Part shown: positions 41,778 to 50,411 of the stretch, piece by piece | Position numbering within the stretch: position 1 is the stretch's first letter | How the letters are laid out: every line of letters begins with the position of its first letter | Assembly: GCA_003194525.1 (NCBI GenBank) | Contig: NBIV01000178.1 | Location: 91,889 to 155,888, forward strand | Reading direction: 5' to 3' | Origin: Gracilariopsis chorda | Lineage: Eukaryota; Rhodophyta; Florideophyceae; Gracilariales; Gracilariaceae | Length of the DNA stretch: 64,000 nt | Translations under genes and position numbers: made by a program | Notes under the pieces: generated by a model | Seen by the model: only the letters and a program-made list of their open reading frames with translations | The model's database searches: none | What the model was told of the DNA's origin: nothing

Positions 41778-41836
41778 GCAAAGCCTTTGATAATTAGAGC
41801 AGTATACAGTGTGTACTGCTCTAGTCATCAAAGGCT
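41778..41836. repeat. foldback hairpin
   Basis: AGCCTTTGATAATTAGAGCA pairs with TGCTCTAGTCATCAAAGGCT around a short centre, with a few mismatches. It contains the AGAGCAGTA arm also seen in the palindrome at 56064-56099. Confidence 0.65.
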
Positions 41837-41887
41837 GCGTACTACACACAGCTTGAGCTTAAAAAGATTTGTTTCGTTATTGTTCAT

Positions 41888-42002
41888 CGGCAGTGCCGCT
41901 ATTTCCGGAGCAACGGTGTCATCTTCTAGAATGGCAACTTCTAATCATCTGCTCGACGACTCAGTACCCCTACTAGACCCAATCGCATCTCCATTTGGTT
42001 TC
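41888..42002 (-). repeat. SINE-like repeat, family S, fragment
   Basis: A diverged piece of the part nearest the (CA)n tail (TCTATTCGACG-like and CCCAATCGCATCTCCATTTGG). It ends at a (TTC)n run. Confidence 0.7.
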
Positions 42003-42221
42003 TTCTTCTTCTTCTTTATAAAACGATTCGACCTTATTGACATGATCTGGTCGGGGAGACCATCTCACTAGGAACTGGATTGAAGCTGTTCCAGATGCGT
42101 AAAACTCTTCATAAGCCCCTGCTATTGGATCGGACTGACGTGTTTAGTTGACTTGTCGAACTGAAATCTTATAAGATAGTTATCCCAACAATAGCAACCT
42201 TGTGAGTACAAGAATAACTAC

Positions 42222-42550
42222 TTGTGTGTTTGTGCGTTTGTTTACGGGCACGTCCCTCTACTTCCGAGGCAGCGGTATTAGCTTTCTAGGACAAGTAGAA
42301 AGCTGATCATCTATTCGACGGCTTAATTCCCCTAATAGACCCAATCGCATATCCATTTGGCTTCCTCATCCGGCGTAACCTTATAGTGTTTTATAGCCTT
42401 TTCGGAAGGTCGGCACACCTCGACGGGCGGAACTGGATGTGCCCTGAGCGGGACTCGCTAGTACCTTGCAGTGGTCCCTCACCACAATGGTATCCAGCTC
42501 AAAGCGATATAGCATCGTGATACCAGATGGGCTACGACAACTTTGATGCC
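42222..42550 (-). repeat. SINE-like repeat, family S, copy 3
   Basis: Near full-length copy, from a (TG)-rich end to GCTACGACAACTTTGATGCC. No clear target duplication. Confidence 0.8.
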
Positions 42551-42724
42551 GTCGTTGGATATACCTCCCCAAAAACTCTGAGACATACATGACTCTCAAA
42601 CTAAGAATTCGAATCGCAAACAAACAAATGTGGAAGCATCCGCATCCAATTCAGGGCGAGAGTTGTGCCTCTTCCGCTCTGATGAAAGAGAAAAAGGAAT
42701 TCGAGCCTCTCGTTTGTTCCGCTT
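42551..42724. other. short 3' flank of the PrsW-like gene
   Basis: Only 174 bp separate the SINE-like copy from the stop codon. It may hold the transcript end. Confidence 0.5.
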
Positions 42725-43924
42725 CTACACAGCAGCGTCACTTGTCGAAAGCATTTGTTCCTTCTCCAATAATGCTTTGTACCGTCCTCGACAAAGCACA
42801 AGCAGCAAAACAGCCAATGAAACCTGAACTGGAGGCACAAGCAACATCGTCCAAGAAGGGATACCAAGTTTCAAGTAAAGAAGACTCAAGACGAAAGGCG
42901 TTGCATCAAAAGTGCCATGGAAAACGACGGCAAGAAAAAGGGCTGAGAGAACACGACTTGGCTCTCGGAATAAAAAGGTCTGAGCGGTCGCAACTGCAAT
43001 GTAGCACTGCGTGCCAACATGAATCGGAAAAGCTAGCAACGCTCGGAAAGTCAGTGTAGTCAGTTGCGCTAATGGAAACCCTGAAGATGGGGCTAGTGAC
43101 ATGCCCATAGAAAATAATGCATGCTCTGCTGTGGCAAAGCCCAATGCACCCATGCATGCTACTGAAAGAATGCCTTTGCACGAGATGGAACGCGCGTTGT
43201 CGACATTGGGTTCGAGCTCGTTCACCAACTTGTAGCGGCGAGCTATAAGCCACTTGCCGAGCTCTTCTGTGAGTGCTGCGACTACGAACGCGGTGAGAAT
43301 GCTCATCAGCAATAATTTCCAGAGCGGGAGCATCTCCATTACTTGCTGCGCGAGGAGATCCGAGGCGGATTTGTCATCTGTAGAAGAAGCATTGAATGTA
43401 TGTATGGTTTGAAACAAGTCGTTACGATTGAAGTGTGTTTGGGCGCTCGGTACTGATGCCGCCATAAGCTTCTTTATCTTCTTCATATCGGAAGAGAATA
43501 GGGTCAGAGCAATCACCAATCCTATGATCGTTTCCACTATGAGGACGGCAAAAGAAAGAGGAACCGCGCCGAGGATGAACTGAGAGAAGAGAAACGACTT
43601 GCTTACAGCATGGTCTTTGAACCTTCGAAGGACGAAAAGGGCTACGAGGTATGCCGGGAGAATGGCCACAAAGGTGAACAAGACAGCGTAGAACGGGCGC
43701 GGTGAAACCAGTAAGAACGCGAGCCATATCAATGAAACCGCAACAGCGCAGATAATTGCACAAGTCGGAGTATCACTTGTCGAGACTCTGGCTGAGTTGG
43801 TGCGCGGTTCCTCGTCCGGTTGCGGAACGGCGGTGTAGTCATGTGACTGTGGCATGTTCCCTGCAGTTTGGGGGTGAGAGTTGTTGGTGCTGGTTTGTGG
43901 AGAAGGTACAAGACGCGGTCCCAT
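42725..43924 (-). CDS. PrsW-family intramembrane protease
   Basis: A 399-residue polytopic membrane protein. After a soluble, Ser/Pro-rich head of about 75 residues come several hydrophobic segments. Motifs of the PrsW/Rce1-like (CPBP) superfamily follow in order: LTEELGKW near residue 218, GFATAEH near 261, FPIHVGTQ near 298 and VFHGTFDA near 335. The paired Glu and two His are the expected metal or catalytic residues. Bacterial PrsW starts anti-sigma factor cleavage; the role of eukaryotic members is unknown. The first ATG is used; a second at residue 24 (MPQSHDYTAVP) is possible. Single exon, next to SINE debris on its 3' side. Confidence 0.85.
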   Translation of the reverse strand: MGPRLVPSPQTSTNNSHPQTAGNMPQSHDYTAVPQPDEEPRTNSARVSTSDTPTCAIICAVAVSLIWLAFLLVSPRPFYAVLFTFVAILPAYLVALFVLRRFKDHAVSKSFLFSQFILGAVPLSFAVLIVETIIGLVIALTLFSSDMKKIKKLMAASVPSAQTHFNRNDLFQTIHTFNASSTDDKSASDLLAQQVMEMLPLWKLLLMSILTAFVVAALTEELGKWLIARRYKLVNELEPNVDNARSISCKGILSVACMGALGFATAEHALFSMGMSLAPSSGFPLAQLTTLTFRALLAFPIHVGTQCYIAVATAQTFLFREPSRVLSALFLAVVFHGTFDATPFVLSLLYLKLGIPSWTMLLVPPVQVSLAVLLLVLCRGRYKALLEKEQMLSTSDAAV

Positions 43925-44788
43925 GAAGGTAAGGAAGTGGCGTGAGAGGCGACGGCACGAGAGTCTCAGGTTGTGGCAACAATGTAAAGTTGGTAGCGCA
44001 GTTCAAGGGATATCGGTACCGTACGACCACAACGCGCTTATACGTGTGGTAGTACATTGGCTTTCGAAAGCACGGCCGCCATTTTTACTGCGGCGGGAAG
44101 GTAAGGGTTACCTTGAGCTGGGGAGACAGATCGCGGACTCCCGGAGCGAATATTTGATACCATGGGAGCAAAGAAAGCTTGGAGGGGCTAACGGCTTCGT
44201 GTCGCGGGCTGTAAGGAGCTTAGGAAGCCTACCCCAAAGGGTTCTTGTGTTAAAATATTGAGCTGCAATTAAAGGTTAGATTGCCAACGATCGCGGGTTA
44301 GGCTGTAACCTTACAGATAGCGTTAGCGATGGCTAACCTTCTTACTGATGGTAGAAGACTTTTCTGTTTACCTTCATCGCATTGCAGTGCTCGGTCCTTT
44401 TCTATGCAGTGGTATGATAGTAGTAGCAATCAGTAGGTGCTTTGCAATGCTCGGTCTTCTTCTATGTAGGGGTGGGGTAGTAGTACTAGTAGTACTAGTA
44501 GTAGAGAAGACTATTCAAAGTAATAGCGAGTCCTAGGTACATTACAAACAAATACAGCCCAAGAATAATAGGTGACCTCTCATCTCATGTACACAAATAC
44601 CAGACGCGAACCATCACTAGTTATCCACACAGTACTTGGTCTTCACCAAAAAAAAAAAAACAATAAACCCGGCTTTGCCGAGAGCTGGGGCTGGCAGTCA
44701 ACATACCAATCCGAAAGAATATCCATCGCCTCAGCCCACACAAGCGCCCATGTACATGTGCGGATAAACTGCAACTTGCAAACATACG
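43925..44788. other. no gene; microsatellite
   Basis: 864 bp between two minus-strand genes. It has a (GTAGTACTA)-type repeat near 44475-44505 and an A run near 44650. No frame recognised. Confidence 0.55.
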
Positions 44789-45874
44789 CTACGTAGGTTG
44801 GTGGGTGAACAAATTATCCACACCGCCCAAGTCACAAATCCTTGTACTCGCAGGGTTAGATTTATCCTTTGAAGACAGCGACAACCTCTTCGTAATGGAA
44901 AGTCTCTTCTTCATCTTTTTCACCTGTTTGCGTTTCTCCTCCGAGCCAGCAATACAGTAACGGCTCGTATTCTCATAATTCACATGCAAAGAAAAGTGAC
45001 TGCCATAATCGGTCGGTTCCGCTTTCACAATTGACACATGTCCCAGTTCCTCACAGTCATCTCCAATTCGTTCCAGTTGCAAAACCTCTTCCGTAGGGTC
45101 AAGCTCACAGATATCCCTCAACGTAAAAATGGCCAAGCCAATAAGCGCCTCTGTACACGGTCGTTTGTTACTTTGCGGTGTGCTGTACATTGAAATTCTC
45201 ATCCTTCTCTCGTCGTCGCCGTTGCACAAGTGACGGTACTTGACTGACACGGTGGAGAACTCAATGGTGGTATTAGAGTCCCTTTGCTTTCCAATGCGAT
45301 CACTCTTGTGAATCGGCAACCATACGGTGTGTCCCTCCATATCTTCATGATTATGTGCGCGATGAAGTTCGTATCGTTGACAAAGAATCGTCTTATTCCA
45401 ATCGCGTCTGCGAAGCACACAAGCGGACATGTCGATCAACACATCCGAATTATTCTCCGCCCGATCAGCATCAACCTGTTCCGCCGAAAGCGTCAGCACG
45501 CCCACTTTCTTCTCCAAACTCGGGTGCGAAAGTTGTGTGGTAAGATGGTTTCCCGGCGCCATAAGCACGTCTGGCATTGAGATGGTAGCCTTTGCAAAGA
45601 AGTCATGATCCTTCAGACGCTCTGTTTGCTCCGTTTTACGTTGGTAGATCTCGACGCGAAGGATGGTTTCATCGGCGGCTCGTTGGTTGTAGGGAACTTC
45701 AAACGAGGTGCAGTAGTGCGGTGAGTCGGACTGACACACTGTTTCAGTTCTGCCTAGTTCGGTGAAGTCGCGGTCGTGGCCGTCTTTCTTGAAGAGCACT
45801 GCAAAGGTTCTGAGGGGCTTTTCGGTGAGGTGTGCGAGAGTGTCACAGGAGAGAAAAAGCTCTATGAGCTTCAT
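44789..45874 (-). CDS. copine-like tandem C2-domain protein
   Basis: The ATG at 45872-45874 gives 361 residues (MKLIELFLSCDTL); the frame stays open upstream but encodes a hydrophobic, cysteine-rich run unlike the family, so it is left out. The N-terminal half resembles a copine C2A (LRTFAVLFKKDG, ELGRTETV, SFEVPYN, LRVEIYQR). A second C2-like unit follows from about residue 125 (VGVLTLSAEQV to LHVNYENTSRY). The tail is basic (KKMKKRLSITKRLSLSSKDK), which could bind acidic membranes. There is no von Willebrand A domain, unlike true copines. C2 domains dock proteins on phospholipid, often with calcium; whether calcium ligands are complete was not established. Confidence 0.7.
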   Translation of the reverse strand: MKLIELFLSCDTLAHLTEKPLRTFAVLFKKDGHDRDFTELGRTETVCQSDSPHYCTSFEVPYNQRAADETILRVEIYQRKTEQTERLKDHDFFAKATISMPDVLMAPGNHLTTQLSHPSLEKKVGVLTLSAEQVDADRAENNSDVLIDMSACVLRRRDWNKTILCQRYELHRAHNHEDMEGHTVWLPIHKSDRIGKQRDSNTTIEFSTVSVKYRHLCNGDDERRMRISMYSTPQSNKRPCTEALIGLAIFTLRDICELDPTEEVLQLERIGDDCEELGHVSIVKAEPTDYGSHFSLHVNYENTSRYCIAGSEEKRKQVKKMKKRLSITKRLSLSSKDKSNPASTRICDLGGVDNLFTHQPT

Positions 45875-46172
45875 GTTTGGCGCGCAACGGGCGGGCTTTG
45901 CGGACGGTGGGGTAATTGGTGGGTGATGGTAGATGGTTGAGGGCGCTGCGAGAAAAAGGAACGGACAGTGGATGAGAGGGATAAAAGAATGTGCAACATG
46001 GAGGAGTCTGAAAAGGCAAGCACGGGGTTGTATACGAATGATGGCGGTTGTGTGACTTGAACAAGCAGCCACGTAGTAAGAAGATACACAAAACAAAAGA
46101 GTCCAAACAAAGCGTGCTACCCAAAAAAGTGGCAACGAGAAACAAGAAAAAAAATAAAGAGCAGGGCACGCA

Positions 46173-46853
46173 TCACTCCGCAGTGTCGAGTTTAGGCAGC
46201 GGCGGAAAGCCAAGCAAGGAAAGGTCGACATCCAGAAGGCATGCAGACGGAACGATGAGAAGCGGATCCTCATCCTGGTAGAGCTTAATATCGGCATGAT
46301 GACTGGGTAAGGCGACGCACTTCATTCCGGCCAGTCTCGCAGCCTTGCATCCTGCGGGAGCATCCTCGAATACGACGCAGTTTGAGGGCGCTTCACCAAT
46401 GGCGCGAGCGGCGCTTAGAAAGATTTGCGGGTCGGGCTTTCCGTGCGTGACGTCGTCGCCGCAGACGAGAGCGTCAAACAAGTGGAAAAAGTGCTGCTTT
46501 CCGTGCTGCTTGGCGATGAGCAAGTCGCGAGGTGAGGAAGTGGCAATGGCTTGTTTGACGCCTTGTTGACGGAGATGTCGAACGGTGCGTTGCACGCCTG
46601 GTAGAAAGTGCACTTTTTTCATTTCTACGAGCAGTTGGGCGTTTCTCTGGGCGAGGTACTGGGCGGGGGTGATGGGCAGGTTGAGCTGCTGGACGGTGAT
46701 TTGGGCGCATGTTGGAGCGGTTCTTCCCAGGAGCTGCGGGATGATTGGGGCGATGTTCTTGCCGTATTGAGAGACGACGGCTTGTTCGACGCGCTCGTAG
46801 ATGGGCTCACTGTCGAGGAGGACTCCGTCCATATCCCAGATAACGCTGTTCAT
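46173..46853 (-). CDS. HAD-superfamily phosphatase (PUDP/GPP-like)
   Basis: A 226-residue enzyme from the ATG at 46851-46853. Motif I is WDMDGVLLDSEP with nucleophile D7 and acid D9; the cap follows; motif II is IATSSPR; motif III is the Lys in HGKPDPQIF; motif IV is VFEDAPAGCKAA. This is the beta-phosphoglucomutase-like HAD subgroup that includes pseudouridine-5'-phosphatase and glycerol-3-phosphatase. Substrate cannot be told from sequence alone. The frame extends upstream to 47228, but that part overlaps the presumed promoter of the divergent gene and lacks similarity. It is the right-hand neighbour of the C2 gene, same strand, 298 bp away. Confidence 0.9.
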   Translation of the reverse strand: MNSVIWDMDGVLLDSEPIYERVEQAVVSQYGKNIAPIIPQLLGRTAPTCAQITVQQLNLPITPAQYLAQRNAQLLVEMKKVHFLPGVQRTVRHLRQQGVKQAIATSSPRDLLIAKQHGKQHFFHLFDALVCGDDVTHGKPDPQIFLSAARAIGEAPSNCVVFEDAPAGCKAARLAGMKCVALPSHHADIKLYQDEDPLLIVPSACLLDVDLSLLGFPPLPKLDTAE

Positions 46854-47234
46854 AACGGCTGCTTCCCGCGGTGGATGAAGGCGTGGCGGATGAAGCACAG
46901 GCGAGGGAATGGGGTGGGGCGAGAAGCGAGGCGGGAAGAAAGCTGTGAGGTGGAGAAGGAGCGCACGCCGTGACACGGGTGCCAGTGTACCACGTGGCCA
47001 CTTGTTATACGTGCGCTGATTTTGGCGCACTCGAGCGGGCAGCACGTCGGCAACGCCACGCCGACCAATGAACGTGCGACATGGAGCGGCGGCAACGCAG
47101 CGCGGCAGAATTGGCAACAGACGGAGCACACACCTCATCCGGCGGCGGCCTCTCCGAATCTGCGCATTCCGTTCAACAAGGCGCACAGCCAACGATTGGC
47201 GCCAAAGCGACTCCGCCAAGTGCCGCAACGCGCG

Positions 47235-47243
47235 TATTTAAAT
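47235..47243 (+). promoter_or_regulatory. TATA box of the 47356 gene
   Basis: TATTTAAAT followed by about 60 nt of almost pure pyrimidine (CTCCCTCCGTTTCCCTCC) and then the ATG. Confidence 0.5.
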
Positions 47244-47355
47244 CGGTCGGCGGCCGCCACTGTGCCCTGTCGCGCGCTCCCCCTCTGCCGCTCTTCCTTC
47301 TTCTCCCTCCGTTTCCCTCCTTCTCCCTCCTTCTCCCACCTACTTTTACTGCACT

Positions 47356-47613
47356 ATGTTGTCCCGAATCGTGGCGTCGCTGCCCGCAGCTGCCTCCCTC
47401 ACCGCGTTGATGTACTCCACGCCGTCGCAACAAGAGCGCGACGCCAGCGAGCAGCGCGGCGGCGCGACGCCGGTTGCGCGCCCCGCGCAGGCGCTTTCTC
47501 AACGCGCGCTTCAACAGGAGGACGATGAGTTTGGGCTGAGCAAGTTCCGAAGACCGCCGGTCGGACATGTGTCCATGCACAGTGGTTTCGCCGTGGAGTT
47601 GAGTTCATTCTAA
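47356..47613 (+). CDS. small protein of unknown function
   Basis: Eighty-five residues. The start MLSRIVASLPAAASLTALMY is hydrophobic with one Arg and could be an organelle or secretion signal. The middle is Arg, Gln and Ala rich, and the end (FRRPPVGHVSMHSGFAVELSSF) looks folded. A TATA box and a pyrimidine-rich leader lie upstream, which supports expression. No family recognised. It is divergent from the HAD phosphatase gene, sharing a region of about 500 bp. Confidence 0.5.
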   Translation: MLSRIVASLPAAASLTALMYSTPSQQERDASEQRGGATPVARPAQALSQRALQQEDDEFGLSKFRRPPVGHVSMHSGFAVELSSF

Positions 47614-48805
47614 TCAGCACAGTTGGTAACAGACTTGTAGCGCGCTTACTTTTACAAACATTGCTAACTGGTAAAAAGAAACATTACTATGGCGGCGCTT
47701 GAAGCGCGCGCGGCGTTTAACTTTGACAGCCTTGTGCGCGCTTTGGCGCCGGTGAGATTTGTTGCAGCGTGGCTGCGCGGTGGTGTGCGGCGCGTGTAAG
47801 CGAAGCGAGCGATGCGGAGAAAGCGCACGAGAGAAAAGGGTTGTTGCCTTGTGCTCGTCAGCATTCAGCACTTGAGGCAGCGGAGGCGGCCAGAACGCTT
47901 ATCGCACCCCTTCTGCGATGATAAACGAGAGCATGTTTTTTCGTTCATTTGTGTGGTGTATATGTGCGTTGTCATACGGGTCACTGCCACGGTTGACACC
48001 GGACTTGTGCGCTAGTGCGTTTTGTTATGCTGCACGTCGGGCGGCAGGGCGATAAGCACGTTATGTGACAGAAACAGCTTTTCAGTAGCTGCAGTTGTGG
48101 ATTGGGTGACGTACGAGAAGCTCACGGCGAGGTGAGGCACACGTACAACTTGATACGAAGTTAGCCAACATGTACGTACACATACGTACAACGATAGTCT
48201 CTCTGGTAACCGAATGGTCGCGTAGTATCCGTACTTAAACCGCCCCAAATCTCTCGGAGCAACCAGAATGTTGTTGTTACACCGAGCGTCCTCCCACTGC
48301 AACAACGACAACGAACATCAGTGAGATGTCGGACTACCACAAAACAACAGTAGTACAATATGAAAAATAATTCAGGTTTACGAGGCGAAAATTCAAACAT
48401 GCTCTTTGAGCCACCCCAAAATCGTGCGCAATGTGTAACACGACTGGGCTACAAGAGTGTCCGGCCAGACACTGATGCGAGCTTGTGCAGCGATATTTGT
48501 AGTAGAGGTGAGCTTCCACGAGCGTAGGCGGAACCGAGTTTGAATGAACGAATCAGCTTGTGGTGAGCTCCCACACAATGGACAAGTACAATGCTACAGT
48601 ACATGACTGCTTCTCCACAAGTTGACACTTCATTCGTCCGGTTCACGTGTCGATTCGCAACACAACTACTTGCACGTGCACGTGGTGTACGCGCTGTACG
48701 CGCTGTACGCCATCAGAAGCAAATCACGTACACACACGCTCCCGTGTAGTGAAGTAACACCTTCGCCACACCGCGGACGGCGGCGCACGTCCGCTCGAAA
48801 AAGCA
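47614..48805. other. spacer with repeat C, no supported gene
   Basis: 1.2 kb of DNA. Includes repeat C copy 2 (47951-48030) and three tandem GCGCTGTAC-like units at about 48685-48709. No gene recognised. Confidence 0.5.
47951..48030 (+). repeat. dispersed repeat C, copy 2
   Basis: Matches 17583-17650 (GTGTGGTGTATATG, GGGTCACTG, ACACCGGACTTGTG). Its A-box region is altered (GCGCTAGTGCG), so it is unlikely to be an active RNA polymerase III gene. Confidence 0.5.
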
Positions 48806-49303
48806 ATGCGAGCAGCTTTCGTTGCGCCGCTCACGCTCGTAAGCTCCACCGTCTCGTCGCGCTTGTCACTCTCGAGCCGCCGCCGCCCCGTCTCCATGAG
48901 CGCCGCCGCCCCGCACCAACCGCCCCCCCAACCGCAGCAGTCGCAGTCGCAGCCGCTCGTGCAGTACGTCGTGCTACGTCGCGATCTGCTCAACCAATGG
49001 CCCTTGGGCAGCGTCATTGCGCAAGGCGTGCACGCCTCCGTCGCCGCCATCTGGCAGTCCAGAACCACGCCCGCCACACTTCAATACTGCTCCGACAGCC
49101 AGCTCGCCTCCATGCGCACCGTCGTGCTTCAGGCCGACCACGAGCCCGCGCTGCGCCATCTCGCCGCCCAACTCGCTCGCCACCACGTCTTGTTCACCCT
49201 GTGGACCGAGCACCCGGAGAACTTTGTCACCGCCTTGGCCACGCACCCGGGCTTGGTCCCGGCCTTGAAGCCGCATTTTTCCCACCTCAAGCTCTTTCGC
49301 TGA
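48806..49303 (+). CDS. PTRHD1-type peptidyl-tRNA hydrolase domain protein
   Basis: 165 residues from ATG 48806. The first 30 residues are basic, Ser-rich and free of acid, which may be a mitochondrial or plastid signal; an inner ATG at 48896 (MSAAAPHQ) would give a cytosolic form. From residue 48 the Pth2-like fold is clear: LVQYVVLRRDLLNQWPLGSV, AQGVHASVAAIW, MRTVVLQAD, LWTEHPENFVTALATHP and LKPHFSHLKLFR. These match the PTRHD1 branch, whose hydrolase activity is debated. The 3' end overlaps the convergent aldolase gene by 17 bp. Single exon. Confidence 0.85.
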   Translation: MRAAFVAPLTLVSSTVSSRLSLSSRRRPVSMSAAAPHQPPPQPQQSQSQPLVQYVVLRRDLLNQWPLGSVIAQGVHASVAAIWQSRTTPATLQYCSDSQLASMRTVVLQADHEPALRHLAAQLARHHVLFTLWTEHPENFVTALATHPGLVPALKPHFSHLKLFR

Positions 49304-50060
49304 GCCTGTAGCGAGACGCTGCCCCACTCCACAGCTGCGCGCGTCGCCTGATCTCGCCCCATTGTCCAACCTGCATGGCGCTTGCGTCCAGCACTTGTGA
49401 GCTGCAACCCACCGCTACCACGTTTTGTAAACACAGATAGCTCCCAATTTCATCCAGCGCTATTCCGCTAGTAGGCACCACTTGCACGTGCGGTAAGGCA
49501 CGCTTCAGTCCGCGAACAAGCTCAACCCCTCCGTAACAACTCACCGGAAATAACTTGACAGCCTTCGCGCCCCACGACACCGCCCGCGCGCATTCCGTCG
49601 CCGTAGCCGCCCCAGGAATCACTAGCACCTTTCTTTTCACACACTCTTGAATCACGTCGCCGTCCGTCACGGGGCTCATCACGAACGTGGCGCCCGCTTC
49701 CACCACGTCGCGCACTTGACGGACGCTCAGCACCGTTCCGGCGCCGATGCACACGTGCTTGAACTCGTTTGACAGCTTTTGTATTAGCCCTGTTGCGTTG
49801 GGAGTTGTCAGTGTAATCTCCACGCATCCCATTCCGCCTCGCACAGCCGCGCAGCAACCTTCAAAAGCCAACCGTTCTTCATTCGTCCGAACGCACAGCA
49901 CCACACCTGCGCGGCGAATGCGTGTTAACGCGTTGTGCACCCTGCCATCATCACCGTCACCGCGCTGCTCACACGTCCATTTGGCGCTGCGTATCGTTCT
50001 CCTCGATCTCGCGACCGCAACCGCAACCACGAACGCGCCCGCTCCCATCACCGCCGTCAT
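49287..50060 (-). CDS. KDPG/KHG aldolase (Entner-Doudoroff type)
   Basis: 257 residues from the ATG at 50058-50060. It splits 2-keto-3-deoxy-6-phosphogluconate into pyruvate and glyceraldehyde 3-phosphate, or 4-hydroxy-2-oxoglutarate into pyruvate and glyoxylate. Catalytic residues are E81 (VEITL) and Schiff-base K169 (AVKLFP). Their spacing of 88 equals that of the E. coli enzyme (E45, K133). GAGTVL near 107, SPVTDGDVI, VIPGAATATE and VPTSGI are all present. The extra N-terminal 45 residues start with a hydrophobic stretch (MGAGAFVVAVAVARSRR), perhaps an organelle signal. No dehydratase gene is nearby, so pathway membership is inferred. Confidence 0.92.
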   Translation of the reverse strand: MTAVMGAGAFVVAVAVARSRRTIRSAKWTCEQRGDGDDGRVHNALTRIRRAGVVLCVRTNEERLAFEGCCAAVRGGMGCVEITLTTPNATGLIQKLSNEFKHVCIGAGTVLSVRQVRDVVEAGATFVMSPVTDGDVIQECVKRKVLVIPGAATATECARAVSWGAKAVKLFPVSCYGGVELVRGLKRALPHVQVVPTSGIALDEIGSYLCLQNVVAVGCSSQVLDASAMQVGQWGEIRRRAQLWSGAASRYRLSERA

Positions 50061-50298
50061 CAACCTACCGCCCGCGTGTCATACATGCACGCCGTTCCCC
50101 ACGGCCGCTTGGCCACATACAGGCGGCCGTGAGCTCGCGTCATCGCCGCGTGTCCACGCGAGGGACGCCACGTCACAACAGCTCAAAAATTCGAATTCGA
50201 AACGACCACGCGTAACGCAACGGCACAATCACCGCGTCATCGCATCGCACCGTTCACATCATAACAGCGCCACCGTCACTGCAGCCAAACCCCCTCCC

Positions 50299-50299
<1 letters not shown>

Positions 50300-50329
<30 letters not shown>
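50300..50329 (+). repeat. 30-nt poly-C tract
   Basis: Thirty uninterrupted C on the coding strand, ending 82 nt before the ATG at 50412. It lies between divergent genes. Confidence 0.95.
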
Positions 50330-50411
50330 TTCCCCGCGCCACCTCCACTTTCACCTCCGCGCACATCGTCCAGCTTGTCAAAACAGTCCGTCTTCTTGCT
50401 TTCGTCCAAAC

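Noticed and set aside
45875-46297. N-terminal extension of the C2 protein
   Set aside because: Cys- and Phe-rich, non-globular sequence in G/A-rich template DNA; the C2 domain starts right at the chosen ATG.
46854-47228. N-terminal extension of the HAD phosphatase
   Set aside because: The HAD motif I begins six residues after the chosen ATG, as usual for the family; the extension overlaps the shared promoter region.
47235-48805. Promoter for a gene between 47614 and 48805
   Set aside because: No convincing frame, only short shadows and a repeat.
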